Positions 29,177 through 40,756 of a stretch of DNA of 64,000 nt are shown here, one piece after another. Both the position numbers and the translations under genes were made by a program. Each line of letters starts with the position of its first letter. The first letter of the stretch is position 1. The notes under the pieces are model-generated. The model was not told the DNA's origin, did no database searches, and saw only the letters and a program-made list of their open reading frames with translations. Where the stretch lies: positions 8,056 through 72,055 of the forward strand of contig CABIYF010000008.1 of NCBI GenBank assembly GCA_902362875.1. The letters are read 5' to 3'. The DNA is from Eubacteriaceae bacterium. GTDB taxonomy: Bacteria > Bacillota > Clostridia > Lachnospirales > Lachnospiraceae.

Positions 29177-30313
29177 CATTAAATCATCTATCACATCATC
29201 AAGATGTTCTTCTGATTTCTTAATTCTCTTTAAATTACCCTTTGTAACTGGATGTTTTGCAACAAAGATCGTACAGCAGTCTTCAAATGGCTGAATGGAT
29301 GTCTCAAATGTTCCGATCTTTTCTGCGATATCTACGATCTCCTGTTTATCCATACCGATACATGGTCTGAATACTGGCATGTTACATACTTCATTTGTAA
29401 TTGCTAAGTTATGAATTGTCTGGCTTGCTACCTGTCCGATACTTTCACCAGTGATCAGTGCAAGGCTTCCACCTTCATTTGCAAAATGTTCTGCGATCTT
29501 CATCATATATCTTCTCATGATGATCGTTAATTCTTCATGAGGGCATTTCTCGTAGATTGCTAACTGAATGTCTGTAAAGTTTACGACATGCAGATTGATC
29601 GGTCCCGCATATTTTGCCACGATCTTCGCAAGATCTACAACTTTCTGTTTTGCTCTCTCACTTGTGTATGGTGGTGCATGGAAATATGTTGCATCAATGT
29701 GTACTCCACGTTTTGCGATCATATATCCAGCAACAGGGCTGTCGATTCCTCCGGATAACAAAAGCATTGCTTTTCCGTTTGTTCCAACTGGCATTCCACC
29801 TGGTCCTTTGATCTCCTGAGAATAGATATAGATATATTTTCTCACTTCGATATTGACCATAACCTGTGGATGGTGTACGTCTACTTTGATTCCTTCAAAT
29901 GCATCTAATAACTGCCCACCGATTTCCATGTTGATCGCCATGGAATCAAGAGGGAATTGTTTATCTCCTCTTCTGGCATGCACTTTGAATGTAAAGTCTT
30001 TGACTGGATACTGTTCATCAATAAATTTGATGACTGTCTCTGTCAAATGTTCCATATCTTTGTTTTCTTCAATAACCATTGGGCAGATTCCAACGATACC
30101 AAAGACTCTCTGTAATGCTTCTACTGCTTCATCGTAGTCGAAATCATCCTGTGCTTCGACAAACATACGTCCGGATTCTTTTCTTACTTTAAAACCCCCG
30201 ACTGGTGCCATTGCATGACGAATCTGTTTCATTAATGCGTCTTCAAACATATAACGGTTCTTACCTTTGATGGCAATCTCACCGTATTTGATCAAAAATG
30301 CGGTTACTTTCAT
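29135..30313 (-). CDS. thiI: tRNA 4-thiouridine synthase
   Basis: Uses ATP and a persulfide to make s4U8 in tRNA and may also serve thiamine synthesis. A 392-residue protein: N-terminal ferredoxin-like domain (FLIKYGEIAIKGKNR), THUMP domain to about residue 165, then the PP-loop SGGIDSPVAGYM near 185-196. The C-terminal rhodanese domain of the E. coli protein is missing, as usual in Firmicutes. The start was placed at the ATG behind AAAGGAGAACAAT, nine codons inside the longest frame. The cysteine desulfurase immediately upstream is its sulfur donor by analogy with the Bacillus nifZ-thiI pair. Confidence 0.95.
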   Translation of the reverse strand: MKVTAFLIKYGEIAIKGKNRYMFEDALMKQIRHAMAPVGGFKVRKESGRMFVEAQDDFDYDEAVEALQRVFGIVGICPMVIEENKDMEHLTETVIKFIDEQYPVKDFTFKVHARRGDKQFPLDSMAINMEIGGQLLDAFEGIKVDVHHPQVMVNIEVRKYIYIYSQEIKGPGGMPVGTNGKAMLLLSGGIDSPVAGYMIAKRGVHIDATYFHAPPYTSERAKQKVVDLAKIVAKYAGPINLHVVNFTDIQLAIYEKCPHEELTIIMRRYMMKIAEHFANEGGSLALITGESIGQVASQTIHNLAITNEVCNMPVFRPCIGMDKQEIVDIAEKIGTFETSIQPFEDCCTIFVAKHPVTKGNLKRIKKSEEHLDDVIDDLMKKAIDSTEIIHVK

Positions 30314-30371
30314 ATTGTTCTCCTTTATTTTCTTTATCAATCTTGTTTTTCTGTACTTTAATTTTTATATT

Positions 30372-31514
30372 TTATTTTCTTACAAATCTTCGAAGCATTG
30401 GCACTAATTCTTTTAATGCATCGATTGTCTGGTCAACTTCTTCTTTTGTATTCTCGATGGAAAAACTGAATCTTAATGTTCCATCTTTGAATTCATCACT
30501 TAATGCGATCGCATTTAATGTTCCGCTGACTGCCTGCTTTTTGTTAGATGAACATGCTGATCCTGAAGATACATAGATTTCTCTGTCTTCCAAGGCATGT
30601 AATAATACTTCACTTCTTAACTTCTTAAAGCTGATACTTGCCACATGTGGTGCTTTTCCGGAATTATCTTTGATATCTTCGATCTCTTTGATTCTTTCTT
30701 GAAAATATTCTTTTACTTCTCGGATCTTCTCGGCATTCTCATAGTTTTTACCGATCATTTTCTCACATGCAATGGCTAATCCTACGATTCCCGGTACATT
30801 TTCAGTTCCAGAACGCATTCCTTTCTGCTGTCCGCCTCCAAAAATGATCGGAGAAATCTTTGTTCCTTCTTTGATATACAAAAATCCGATTCCTTTTGGT
30901 CCATGAATCTTATGACCACTTGTGGATAATAAATCGATTCCCATATTCTTTGGAATGATTGGAAGTTTTCCGTATGCCTGAATCGCATCTACATGAAAGA
31001 TCGTATTTGGATTCTTTGCTTTGATGATCTTTGCGATCTCTTCGACTGGTTCAATTGCTCCAATCTCATTATTGACCATCATACAGGATACAAGGATCGT
31101 ATCTTCTCTGATGCTTTCTTCTAACTGCTTAAGATCAACGATTCCTTCTGCATCAACATCTAAATATGTTACTTCATATCCTTCTTCTTCCAGATGATAC
31201 ATTGGTTCATATACAGATGCATGTTCTACCTTTGTTGTAATGATATGCTTTCCTTTGCGGCGGTTTGCCATCGCTGTTCCAATGATCGCTGTATTATTGG
31301 ATTCTGTTCCTCCAGAGGTAAATAAAATCTCTTTTGGTTTTGCTCTTAGTGTTTTGGCAATTAATTCTTGTGCAGCTTTTACTTTATTCTCTGCTTCAAT
31401 CCCTTTCATGTGTTTTGCAGATGGATTTCCATATGTGACCTGCATTGCATCCTGCATTGCTTCTACAACTTCTGGAAATACGCAGGTTGTCGCTGCATTA
31501 TCAAAATAAATCAT
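30372..31514 (-). CDS. Cysteine desulfurase, NifS/NifZ type
   Basis: A 380-residue PLP enzyme that moves sulfur from cysteine to an acceptor. FDNAATT opens the chain, Lys202 (STSGHKIHGPKG) binds PLP, His98 (KVEHAS) stacks on it, and Cys321 (SSGSACSSNKK) forms the persulfide. It lies 58 bases upstream of thiI in the same direction, which points to tRNA thiolation as its job rather than general Fe-S assembly; no iscU-like scaffold gene is near. Confidence 0.93.
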   Translation of the reverse strand: MIYFDNAATTCVFPEVVEAMQDAMQVTYGNPSAKHMKGIEAENKVKAAQELIAKTLRAKPKEILFTSGGTESNNTAIIGTAMANRRKGKHIITTKVEHASVYEPMYHLEEEGYEVTYLDVDAEGIVDLKQLEESIREDTILVSCMMVNNEIGAIEPVEEIAKIIKAKNPNTIFHVDAIQAYGKLPIIPKNMGIDLLSTSGHKIHGPKGIGFLYIKEGTKISPIIFGGGQQKGMRSGTENVPGIVGLAIACEKMIGKNYENAEKIREVKEYFQERIKEIEDIKDNSGKAPHVASISFKKLRSEVLLHALEDREIYVSSGSACSSNKKQAVSGTLNAIALSDEFKDGTLRFSFSIENTKEEVDQTIDALKELVPMLRRFVRK

Positions 31515-31527
31515 GTCACTTTCTCCT

Positions 31528-32265
31528 CTATTCTTCTATCGTAAACATTAAAATAGATAAAACTGTCATTCCTGCTGTCTCAGTTCTTAAGATACGTTTT
31601 CCAAGGCTCATTGTCTGGCCGCCTGCGGCCTTGAGCTGTTCGATCTCTTCTTTTTCAAACCCGCCTTCCGGCCCGATAATGATTCCAATGGACTTCTTTC
31701 CTTTCGCCTTGCTGATCAGCTCTTTGGATGCCTGCATTCCTTTTGCTTCTTCATATGGAACAAGCATTAATTCGATATCTTTTACTTCTTCTAAAATCTC
31801 TTTAAAGCTTCTTACTTCACGAACTTCTGGAATGATCCCTCGTTTTGCCTGTTTGGCTGCGCTTAGTGCGATCGTATTCCATCGGCTTACTTTCTTTGCC
31901 GCTTTCTTGGCATCAAGTTTTACAACACAGCGCTTCATAGCGGTCGGAACAATCTCTGTCACACCTAATTCTACGGCTTTCTGGATGATCATCTCCATCT
32001 TATCACCTTTTGGAAGCCCCTGATACAGTGTAATCTTTGCCGGAAGTTCTGTTTCCATTCCGTGGACATCTTCAATCTTCGCAAGGATCGAATCTTGCGT
32101 CCATTCACTAAGGCTGCATTCATATTCCAAGTCTGATCCATTGCTTAAATAGACCTTATCTCCTGTTTTCATACGGAGAACATTCTTAATATGATTCACA
32201 TCACTTCCCATGATCTCAATCATTCCATCATGAATCTGTTCTTCTTTTATAAAAAATCGGTACAT
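31528..32265 (-). CDS. rsmE: 16S rRNA m3U1498 methyltransferase
   Basis: A 245-residue SPOUT methyltransferase. The N-terminal PUA-like part is MYRFFIKEEQ ... HIKNVLRMKTGDKVYLSNGS; the knot region holds KKSIGIIIGPEGGFEKEEIE near 190-210 and SLGKRILRTETAGMTVLSIL at the end, both family signatures. It follows prmA by three bases, an order conserved in Firmicutes (prmA-rsmE). Confidence 0.95.
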   Translation of the reverse strand: MYRFFIKEEQIHDGMIEIMGSDVNHIKNVLRMKTGDKVYLSNGSDLEYECSLSEWTQDSILAKIEDVHGMETELPAKITLYQGLPKGDKMEMIIQKAVELGVTEIVPTAMKRCVVKLDAKKAAKKVSRWNTIALSAAKQAKRGIIPEVREVRSFKEILEEVKDIELMLVPYEEAKGMQASKELISKAKGKKSIGIIIGPEGGFEKEEIEQLKAAGGQTMSLGKRILRTETAGMTVLSILMFTIEE

Positions 32266-32268
32266 CTC

Positions 32269-33228
32269 TTACCTCATCTTCGCTGTCATGGAAACCCAGT
32301 CTTTCATTCTTCTTGTTTCGATGACATCAAATCCATATGCATTTAATTTGTCAGCAATTTCTTTTTCCTTTGTATCAATGATACCAGAAATAACGAATAC
32401 ACCGTCTTCTGTCAAGAACTGATCTACGATCTCGATCAGTGGAGAGATAACGTCTGCTAAAATATTTGCCACAACAACTGGATAACATTTTGATCCCAGA
32501 GATGCTGCAAATTCTTTGTCATCTAAGACATTTCCCTGATAAACTTCAAACTGGTCTTTACTGATATGGTTTACTTCAAAGTTTTCTTCGGATGCTGAAA
32601 TTGCATGTGGATCGATATCTGTAAGAACTGCATGTCCTGCACCAAGTTTCAGTCCAATGATTGACAGAATTCCACTTCCGCATCCGACATCTAAAATCTT
32701 TGTATCTTCTTTGATATATGGTTTCATTCCTTCAATACACAGTTTTGTTGTCTCGTGAGAACCAGTTCCAAATGCTGTTCCCGGATCGATCTCTACAACG
32801 ATCGTATCTTCTGTCTGATCTTCTAATGTCTCCCATGTTGGTTTGATCACGATCTGTTCATCTAAGCGAATTGGTTTGAAAAACTTCTTCCAGTTATTCA
32901 CCCAGTCTTCTTCTTTTGTCTTATCAAATGAAATTGTTCCAGCTCCGATATCCATAAATCCACGAAGTCTTTCAAGCATTGTCTGAATCTGCATTGTGAT
33001 GTTTTCTAAGTTCTCATTCTCATCAAAATAGCAGCTGATCTTTGCTTTGCCGTCATCTGGTGCGATATCGTCTGGCAGAAGATCCACGTACATAACTTTC
33101 ATCTCTTCTTCTGTCAATGACACATGATCTTCGACTTCCACACCTGTTGCACCAAGTTCTGTAAGTTCATAACTGATCATGTCTTCCGCTGATGTCAATG
33201 TATCAATTGTAATTTTGTTCCATCCCAT
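32269..33228 (-). CDS. prmA: Ribosomal protein L11 methyltransferase
   Basis: Trimethylates L11. A 319-residue protein: N-terminal substrate-recognition domain with an acidic insert, then VEIDPGTAFGTGSHETTKLCIEG, SAM motif LDVGCGSGILSIIGLKLGAG and PVVVANILADVISPL in the catalytic part. The start was set at MGWNKITIDT, preceded by AAGGAAA, 20 codons inside the longest frame; the N-terminal extension otherwise has no family counterpart. Confidence 0.94.
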   Translation of the reverse strand: MGWNKITIDTLTSAEDMISYELTELGATGVEVEDHVSLTEEEMKVMYVDLLPDDIAPDDGKAKISCYFDENENLENITMQIQTMLERLRGFMDIGAGTISFDKTKEEDWVNNWKKFFKPIRLDEQIVIKPTWETLEDQTEDTIVVEIDPGTAFGTGSHETTKLCIEGMKPYIKEDTKILDVGCGSGILSIIGLKLGAGHAVLTDIDPHAISASEENFEVNHISKDQFEVYQGNVLDDKEFAASLGSKCYPVVVANILADVISPLIEIVDQFLTEDGVFVISGIIDTKEKEIADKLNAYGFDVIETRRMKDWVSMTAKMR

Positions 33229-33327
33229 GACACTGTATTTCCTTTCTTTTTGTATCTTATTTTCTATTTCGAATTCATAACATATCAATTAATTAGTGTA
33301 TCATAGAAAAGTGTGGAATACAAGAAA

Positions 33328-33362
33328 AAAGAGAATCCCCTCTTTCTTAAAGAATTCTCTTT
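33328..33362 (-). terminator. Terminator of the ferredoxin-like gene
   Basis: AAAGAGAAT and ATTCTCTTT arms, nine bases each, with T6 following on the minus strand. Confidence 0.8.
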
Positions 33363-33403
33363 CCTGATCTTCACTCATTGACTGTGTTTGTTTTTCAGTA
33401 ATC

Positions 33404-34135
33404 TTATGCTTCTAAAATCTTTCCATCCACAGAAATCGTATGCACCTGCCATGGAAGGAATTTACCTGAATCCTTGATTGCTTTCTTTGCTGCATTTTCC
33501 AGTCCTCCGCAGCAAGGAACTTCCATTCTTACGATCGTTACACTCTTAATATCATTATTGGCAATGATCTGTGTCAGTTTCTCACTGTAATCTCCTTCAT
33601 CCAGTTTCGGACAACCGATCAATGTCACTCTGTTTTTAATAAATTCCTGATGGAAATTTCCATAAGCATACGCTGTACAGTCTGCTGCGATCAAAAGATT
33701 GGCATCTTTAAAATATGGTGCATTGACTGGTACAAGTTTGATCTGAACCGGCCACTGGGATAACTGGGAAGATACTGGTACTGCCTGTCCTTCCTGCTTC
33801 TCTTCCATCTTATGATTCATCATTTTCATCCTTGTTCCAGGACATCCATGAAATACTGGTTTCTCTTCTGTTTTATCTTTCGCTGCCATCTCAGCTTTCT
33901 TCTTCATGTTAGCTTCTACTGCCTCTCTGTCATAAGCGGCTGCCTCACGTTCCACAAAGCTGATCGCTCCTGTTGGACAGTTTGGCAGACAGTCTCCTAA
34001 TCCATCACAGTAATCATCTCTTAATAACTTCGCTTTTCCGTCAACCATTCCGATTGCATCTTCGTGGCACGCATCAGCACAAAGCCCACATCCATTACAT
34101 TTATCTTCATCAATTTCAATAATTCTACGAATCAT
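33404..34135 (-). CDS. Two-cluster ferredoxin-type protein
   Basis: A 243-residue soluble protein. The first 65 residues bind two 4Fe-4S clusters (CNGCGLCADACHEDAIG and CDGLGDCLPNCPTGAIS). A charged linker rich in Lys and Glu follows (about 68-100), then a domain from about 125 with APYFKDANLLIAADCTAYAYGNFH, IGCPKLDEGDY and EVPCCGGLE containing further conserved cysteines that may bind another centre. Such proteins are common in anaerobes; partner and reaction are not known. It stands alone between terminators. Confidence 0.85.
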   Translation of the reverse strand: MIRRIIEIDEDKCNGCGLCADACHEDAIGMVDGKAKLLRDDYCDGLGDCLPNCPTGAISFVEREAAAYDREAVEANMKKKAEMAAKDKTEEKPVFHGCPGTRMKMMNHKMEEKQEGQAVPVSSQLSQWPVQIKLVPVNAPYFKDANLLIAADCTAYAYGNFHQEFIKNRVTLIGCPKLDEGDYSEKLTQIIANNDIKSVTIVRMEVPCCGGLENAAKKAIKDSGKFLPWQVHTISVDGKILEA

Positions 34136-34310
34136 ATCTATTCTCCTTTTCTTGATCTCATATCCTTTACTGTATCGTCAGTATAATCGATAAGTTGGAG
34201 AAAGTCCGTTGTTTTTACAACGTTTTTATATTTTTTTGAAAATATTTATCACTTTTTATTTCTTCTGTACAAATACATGAAACAATGGAAATGAAACTAT
34301 CTATATAACG

Positions 34311-34343
34311 AAAAAACAGAAGGCACTCCATAAACCTTCTGTT
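34311..34343 (-). terminator. Terminator of the small hypothetical gene
   Basis: AACAGAAGG and CCTTCTGTT arms around an 11-base loop, followed by T6 on the minus strand. Confidence 0.85.
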
Positions 34344-34394
34344 CTTTCTGTTGTTTATTATTCGAATATGCCAACAAAGACATGTTCTTCCTGA

Positions 34395-34673
34395 CTATCC
34401 GACGAAACAACACTCCATATTCTCTTCGTAAAATCGGTTATACATCTGCCGCATCAAAGGAATCAATTTATAAAGCGGTTCCGTCTTACGATGATTGACT
34501 TCGTCTTTGATCATCTCTTTGATGATCGCTTCCTTCGTCTCTTTTAGAGTACCATATACTCCGACTCTTTCCAATACCTTTTTGCATTTTTCCTGATTCT
34601 TTTTACTTTTTAATAATACAAAATCTCCATAACATTTTTTTATATAATAATTATCTTTCATTCTCATCAACAT
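34395..34673 (-). CDS. Small hypothetical protein
   Basis: A 92-residue basic, mostly helical protein (KSKKNQEKCKKVLERVGVYGTLKETKEAIIKEMIKDEVNHRK) ending in CCFVG. A good site, AAAGGAGAACATT, precedes the ATG and a terminator follows, so it looks like a real single-gene unit. I do not recognise the family. Confidence 0.7.
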   Translation of the reverse strand: MLMRMKDNYYIKKCYGDFVLLKSKKNQEKCKKVLERVGVYGTLKETKEAIIKEMIKDEVNHRKTEPLYKLIPLMRQMYNRFYEENMECCFVG

Positions 34674-34992
34674 AATGTTCTCCTTTCCACATACTGTGCC
34701 TGAAATCTTTGTACCAATACAAAGACCTGCTTGAACGGATCATTGTCATTATATGCCTTTTGTATACAAAGTTTGTTGCAAAAAGGTTACTTTTTCATAA
34801 ATTTTTTCTTAATTTTTAATACATAAATTTATATTTATTTTTTATTAATATTTTTATACTGTATGCTGTATACAACAATTGACGTATTTTGACACTTTAC
34901 AACCATTATGAATTACAGTTATAATATTTGAAGTTATTTTTATATTACAATGCATGGATTTTTCCATGCTGCTAAAAAGAAAGGATTTTATC
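34674..34992. promoter_or_regulatory. AT-rich intergenic region with TACAAAG/TGTATACA palindromes
   Basis: No gene is seen. It contains CTTTGTA-CCAA-TACAAAG (34707-34724), the perfect TTTGTATACAAA (34759-34770, flanked by C and G) and CTGTATACAA (34866-34875). These share the half-site TACAA and look like operators for one regulator, controlling the divergent small gene, the HAD gene or both. Upstream of the HAD gene TATAAT is at 34920-34925 without a well-spaced -35. Confidence 0.45.
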
Positions 34993-35802
34993 ATGAATTA
35001 TAAACTGATCGCAATTGACCTTGATGGTACTCTTTATAATGATAATATTATGATCACACCAAAAACAATCGATGCTCTTATGAAAGCTCAGGACATGGGA
35101 ATTCGTATTGCTATCTCATCCGGCCGTCCTCTTCCTGGCCTGTTTCATGCCAGAGATACTTTAAAATTACAAGAACATCATGGAATGCTCGTTTCTTATA
35201 ATGGTGGAAAAGTTGTCGATACTACAACACATGAAGTTCTGTATGAAAACACGATTCCTGTTGATCTTTGTATTGAAATTTTAGAACATATCAAAAAATA
35301 TCCCGTCCATCCAATGATCGATGATGGAGAAGTTATGTATGTTGAAGATAAAAGTGCTTATCGTGTTCATGAAGAACATACAAATAATTCTATGGATTGT
35401 GTAGAAGTTCCTTCCCTGATCGATTTCCTTGACTATCCTTTAGTTAAGATTTTAACTTCTATCGATCCTGTAAAACTTCCTGAGGTCATTAAAGTGATTG
35501 GGGAACCATTTAAAGGAAAAGTTGACTTTATCCAAACTGCACCTTTTTATATCGAAGCAGTTCCTGTTGGTATCAGCAAAGCATCTGGTCTTTCAAAAAT
35601 ATGTGAAAAGTTAGATATTGCTCCAGATCAAATCATTGCCTTTGGAGATGCTGCGAATGACCTTGAGATGGTCAAATTTGCCGGCCACGGTGTTGCCATG
35701 GGAAATGCGTGTCCTGAATTAAAGGAATGTGCGGATGAAATCGCTTTGACAAATAATGAAGATGGAATTGCACACACATTAAATCAGCTGATTTTCTCAT
35801 AA
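34993..35802 (+). CDS. HAD-family sugar-phosphate phosphatase, Cof type
   Basis: A 269-residue Cof-type HAD phosphatase: motif I AIDLDGTLYND at the start, motif II ISSGRPLPG, a large C2 cap in the middle, and motifs III/IV as ISKASGLSKICEKL and AFGDAANDLEMVKFAGHGVAMGNA. Members remove phosphate from sugar phosphates or flavin precursors. The start is the ATG behind AGAAAGGATTTTATC, 13 codons inside the longest frame. A similar gene is at 54569 and both have a TGTATACA palindrome upstream. Confidence 0.92.
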   Translation: MNYKLIAIDLDGTLYNDNIMITPKTIDALMKAQDMGIRIAISSGRPLPGLFHARDTLKLQEHHGMLVSYNGGKVVDTTTHEVLYENTIPVDLCIEILEHIKKYPVHPMIDDGEVMYVEDKSAYRVHEEHTNNSMDCVEVPSLIDFLDYPLVKILTSIDPVKLPEVIKVIGEPFKGKVDFIQTAPFYIEAVPVGISKASGLSKICEKLDIAPDQIIAFGDAANDLEMVKFAGHGVAMGNACPELKECADEIALTNNEDGIAHTLNQLIFS

Positions 35803-35834
35803 ATGAATCTGATTCATAATTATCCATAAAAGCA

Positions 35835-35870
35835 AAAAAGCGATGAAAGTTTAATCCTTCATCGCTTTTT
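35835..35870. terminator. Bidirectional terminator between the HAD gene and dnaJ
   Basis: AAAAAGCGATGAA and TTCATCGCTTTTT, a perfect 13-base stem with a 10-base loop. Confidence 0.9.
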
Positions 35871-35873
35871 GTT

Positions 35874-37034
35874 TTATTTTTTATGTTTTCCAAAGAATCC
35901 TTTATGTTCTTTATGAGTTTCTTCCTTCTTAGGAACTTCACCCATGGCTTCCTGGAATTTCTGAAGGGCTGCTCTCTGCTCTCCATTCAAGTGTTCTGGT
36001 ACCTGAACGACAAGTGTTACATAGTGGTCTCCTCGTACATTCTTATTGCGTACCATTGGCACACCTTTTCCTTTTAAGCGGATTCTGGTGTCTGTCTGTG
36101 TTCCTGGTTTGATCGTATATTCATATGGTCCATCAACTGTAGGAATCTGAATCTTGCCACCCAGTGCTGCCTGTGTAAAGGAAATTGGCTCTGTAGAGTA
36201 GATTGTTGTATCCTGACGCTGGAATTTTGGATGTCTTTCAACGATCACTTCTACTAACAGATCTCCTCTTGGTCCACCGTTTGTACCTGGTTCTCCTTTT
36301 CCACGGATACGGATGCTCTGTCCATTATCAATACCTGCTGGTACTGTCACTTCAATTGTCTTACGATTGCTTACATAACCTGTTCCATGGCAGTCTGGAC
36401 ACTTATCACGGATGATCTTACCTGATCCATGACAGTCTGGACATGTCTGAACATTCTGAACAGTTCCAAACATGGACTGCTGTGTAAATACAACCTGACC
36501 ACGTCCCTGACATTTTGGACATGTTTCTGGATTGGTTCCTGGTTTTGCACCGGTTCCATGACATGTAGTACATTCATCTTTTAATGTAATTTCTATTTTC
36601 TTTGATGTACCAAATACTGCTTCTTCAAATGTTACATGGATTCTTGCACGAATATGTGCTCCCTGTGTTGGACGGTTTGCCTGTCTGGCCCCGCCACGGC
36701 TTCCTCCACCGAACATACCGCCGAAAATATCACCAAAGATATCTCCCATATCACCACCGAAGTCAAAACCGCCAAATCCGCCGCCATTAAATCCGCCAGC
36801 ACCCTGCTCAAAGGCAGCATGACCAAACTGGTCATACTGCGCTTTCTTTTCAGAGTCACTTAATATTTCATAAGCTTCTGTTACTTCTTTAAATTTGGCT
36901 TCTGCCTCTTTATCTCCAGGATTCGTATCTGGATGATATTTCTTGGCGAGTTTTCGGTAGGCTTTCTTTATTTCTGATGCTGAGGCATTGCGGTCAATCC
37001 CTAACACCTCATAGTAATCTCTTTTTTCCGCCAT
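35874..37034 (-). CDS. dnaJ: Chaperone DnaJ
   Basis: Co-chaperone that stimulates DnaK. A 386-residue type I protein: J domain with the HPD motif ([11 protein letters not shown]), a Gly/Phe-rich region near residues 78-115, four CxxCxGxG zinc repeats ([32 protein letters not shown]) between 145 and 215 and the C-terminal substrate-binding domains. The C-terminal tail is rich in Lys and His ([17 protein letters not shown]). Last gene of the hrcA-grpE-dnaK-dnaJ operon. Confidence 0.97.
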   Translation of the reverse strand: MAEKRDYYEVLGIDRNASASEIKKAYRKLAKKYHPDTNPGDKEAEAKFKEVTEAYEILSDSEKKAQYDQFGHAAFEQGAGGFNGGGFGGFDFGGDMGDIFGDIFGGMFGGGSRGGARQANRPTQGAHIRARIHVTFEEAVFGTSKKIEITLKDECTTCHGTGAKPGTNPETCPKCQGRGQVVFTQQSMFGTVQNVQTCPDCHGSGKIIRDKCPDCHGTGYVSNRKTIEVTVPAGIDNGQSIRIRGKGEPGTNGGPRGDLLVEVIVERHPKFQRQDTTIYSTEPISFTQAALGGKIQIPTVDGPYEYTIKPGTQTDTRIRLKGKGVPMVRNKNVRGDHYVTLVVQVPEHLNGEQRAALQKFQEAMGEVPKKEETHKEHKGFFGKHKK

Positions 37035-37057
37035 TTTAGTCTACCTTCTCTTTATAA

Positions 37058-38920
<1,863 letters not shown>

Positions 38921-38964
38921 CTATGTCCTCCTAAGATTTCTTCTTATTCTATATATAATAAATA

Positions 38965-39543
38965 TTAGTTAGCTACTTTTACCATACTGTGGCGCAGTAC
39001 ATTTTCTTTGTACATATAACCTTTCTGTAATTCTTCTGCAACGATGTTCTCACCGAGTTCATCATCTTCGACATGCATCACTGCGTTGTGAAGGTTTGCA
39101 TCGAATTCTTTTCCTTGTGCATCCATCGGTGTGACTCCCAGATCTTCCATCACAGATGTAAACTGTTTGTAGATCTGTTCGATTCCCTTAACGAATGCGG
39201 AATCTTTCTCTTCTTCTGATACGGCTTCTAAGCCTCTCTCGAAGTTATCAATGACTGGAAGAAGTTTTTCTAAAACTCCCATAGCTCCCATATCATAACG
39301 CTGTGTGGCTTCTTTGGCTGTACGCTTTCTTGCGTTCTCAAATTCTGCCATCAGTCTCTGGTATTTGTCTTTCCAGTCAGCTACGGACGCTTCTAATTCT
39401 GCGATCTTGTCATCAGCGGATGCTTCCTTTGTTTCTTCTGTTTCTTTGGAAGCTTCCTCTTTTGTTTCTGTATCTTTTATATCTTCAGCAGTCTCTTCTG
39501 CGTTCTTTACTTCTTCGTTGATGTTTTCGTCTTTCTTACTCAT
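38965..39543 (-). CDS. grpE: Nucleotide exchange factor GrpE
   Basis: Releases ADP from DnaK. The 192 residues begin with a long acidic, helical, Glu/Lys-rich region (about 60 residues), followed by the coiled coil (LEASVADWKDKYQRLMAEFENARKR) and the C-terminal beta domain (VTPMDAQGKEFDANLHNAVMHVEDDELGENIVAEELQKGY). The start was moved to MSKKDENINEE, preceded by AAGGAAGTGATGTG, 14 codons inside the longest frame. Confidence 0.96.
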   Translation of the reverse strand: MSKKDENINEEVKNAEETAEDIKDTETKEEASKETEETKEASADDKIAELEASVADWKDKYQRLMAEFENARKRTAKEATQRYDMGAMGVLEKLLPVIDNFERGLEAVSEEEKDSAFVKGIEQIYKQFTSVMEDLGVTPMDAQGKEFDANLHNAVMHVEDDELGENIVAEELQKGYMYKENVLRHSMVKVAN

Positions 39544-39559
39544 CACATCACTTCCTTTC

Positions 39560-40594
39560 TTAAGATTTGTCTTTAAAAATATCATCTAATTCCTCAGTGA
39601 GGTTCTTTAAAGTCTTAACGACTTTCTTGTAATCCATTCTCTTTGGTCCGATGATACCAACGGTACCTGTACCGCCTTCTGCAAGTTCATATGTTGCAGT
39701 TACGATACTACAGTCCTTCATATTCTTGACCGGAGATTCTTCTCCGATATAAACCTGGATTCCTGTGTGATTATCGGGATCTGATTCCAGTGTTGAATCA
39801 ACCAGCTGTGTCAGGGCTTTCTTCTCTACTAACGTATCAAGAAGCTCTGTTGCTGTATCCGGATTCCCAAGTTCCGGATATTTTAAGATGTTGGTTGCTC
39901 CTCCTGTGTAGATCTCCATATGATCTGCATCATGGATCGCCTTGGCGATCTCTTCAAGAATCCGTTCTAATACATCCTGTCTGATTCCTGCCTGTTCTCT
40001 CATCGTCTGGATCAGTGCAAGGTTGATATCCTGTAAGGACAATCCCTGTAAAAATGTATTCAGCAATACATTTAACTTCAGAACATCTTCATTGGAAAGA
40101 GGTTCTTCTACCTGAATCATCTTGTTCTTCACGATATTCCCTTGTGTCACGATGACTGCAAGCAGATGTTCATGATCTACCTGAGACAGCTGCACAAATT
40201 TAAGTGTCACATTCTGATAATGTGGGGAAGAAACCATTGTTGCGTAATTCGTGCTGGTCGCTAATACATTGGCAACCTGCTTTAATAAGACTTCCATCTT
40301 ATCTACTCTCTTGATCAACGCCTGTTTCTCTTCATGTTCGCTGTCACGTTCTGTCATCAGCTGATCGACATAAAAACGATAACCTGCATCAGAAGGAATT
40401 CTTCCTGCGGATGTGTGAGGCTGTAAGATAAATCCCATATCTTCCAGATCTGCCATCTCGTTACGAATCGTCGCTGAGCTTAGCTTTAATTCTGGATGTT
40501 TCGCTATGGTTCTTGATCCTACCGGCTCACCGGTTTCAAGGTAATTGGCGATAATCGCTTTCAATATTAACTTCTTACGATCATTTAACTCCAT
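39560..40594 (-). CDS. hrcA: Heat-inducible repressor HrcA
   Basis: Repressor of the class I heat-shock operon, binding the CIRCE element just upstream of its own gene. A 344-residue protein: N-terminal winged helix (LNDRKKLILKAIIANYLETGEPVGSRTIAK, then LSSATIRNEMADLEDMGFILQPHTSAGRIPSD) and a C-terminal GAF-like domain (IGPKRMDYKKVVKTLKNLT near the end). The start is the ATG behind AGGAGGCGAAGAT, eight codons inside the longest frame, which begins within CIRCE and is therefore unlikely. Confidence 0.97.
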   Translation of the reverse strand: MELNDRKKLILKAIIANYLETGEPVGSRTIAKHPELKLSSATIRNEMADLEDMGFILQPHTSAGRIPSDAGYRFYVDQLMTERDSEHEEKQALIKRVDKMEVLLKQVANVLATSTNYATMVSSPHYQNVTLKFVQLSQVDHEHLLAVIVTQGNIVKNKMIQVEEPLSNEDVLKLNVLLNTFLQGLSLQDINLALIQTMREQAGIRQDVLERILEEIAKAIHDADHMEIYTGGATNILKYPELGNPDTATELLDTLVEKKALTQLVDSTLESDPDNHTGIQVYIGEESPVKNMKDCSIVTATYELAEGGTGTVGIIGPKRMDYKKVVKTLKNLTEELDDIFKDKS

Positions 40595-40611
40595 ATCTTC
40601 GCCTCCTGTTA

Positions 40612-40638
40612 TTAGCACTCATTTATGTCGAGTGCTAA
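40612..40638. promoter_or_regulatory. CIRCE operator
   Basis: TTAGCACTC-N9-GAGTGCTAA, identical to the consensus, 17 bases upstream of hrcA. HrcA binding here switches the whole hrcA-grpE-dnaK-dnaJ operon. Confidence 0.98.
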
Positions 40639-40756
40639 CATCTATATTTAAAGTAGCACTTTCACTTTTTAATGTCAACCTTTTCTTTAAATTTTTTTGA
40701 AAATTTGTTCAGTTTTTTTCTTCTCTGAATAGAATGTACAAAAGGAGGCTCCTCTC

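Noticed and set aside
40595..40618. hrcA start at 40618
   Set aside because: It would place the start codon inside the CIRCE element; AGGAGGCGAAGAT supports the ATG at 40594.
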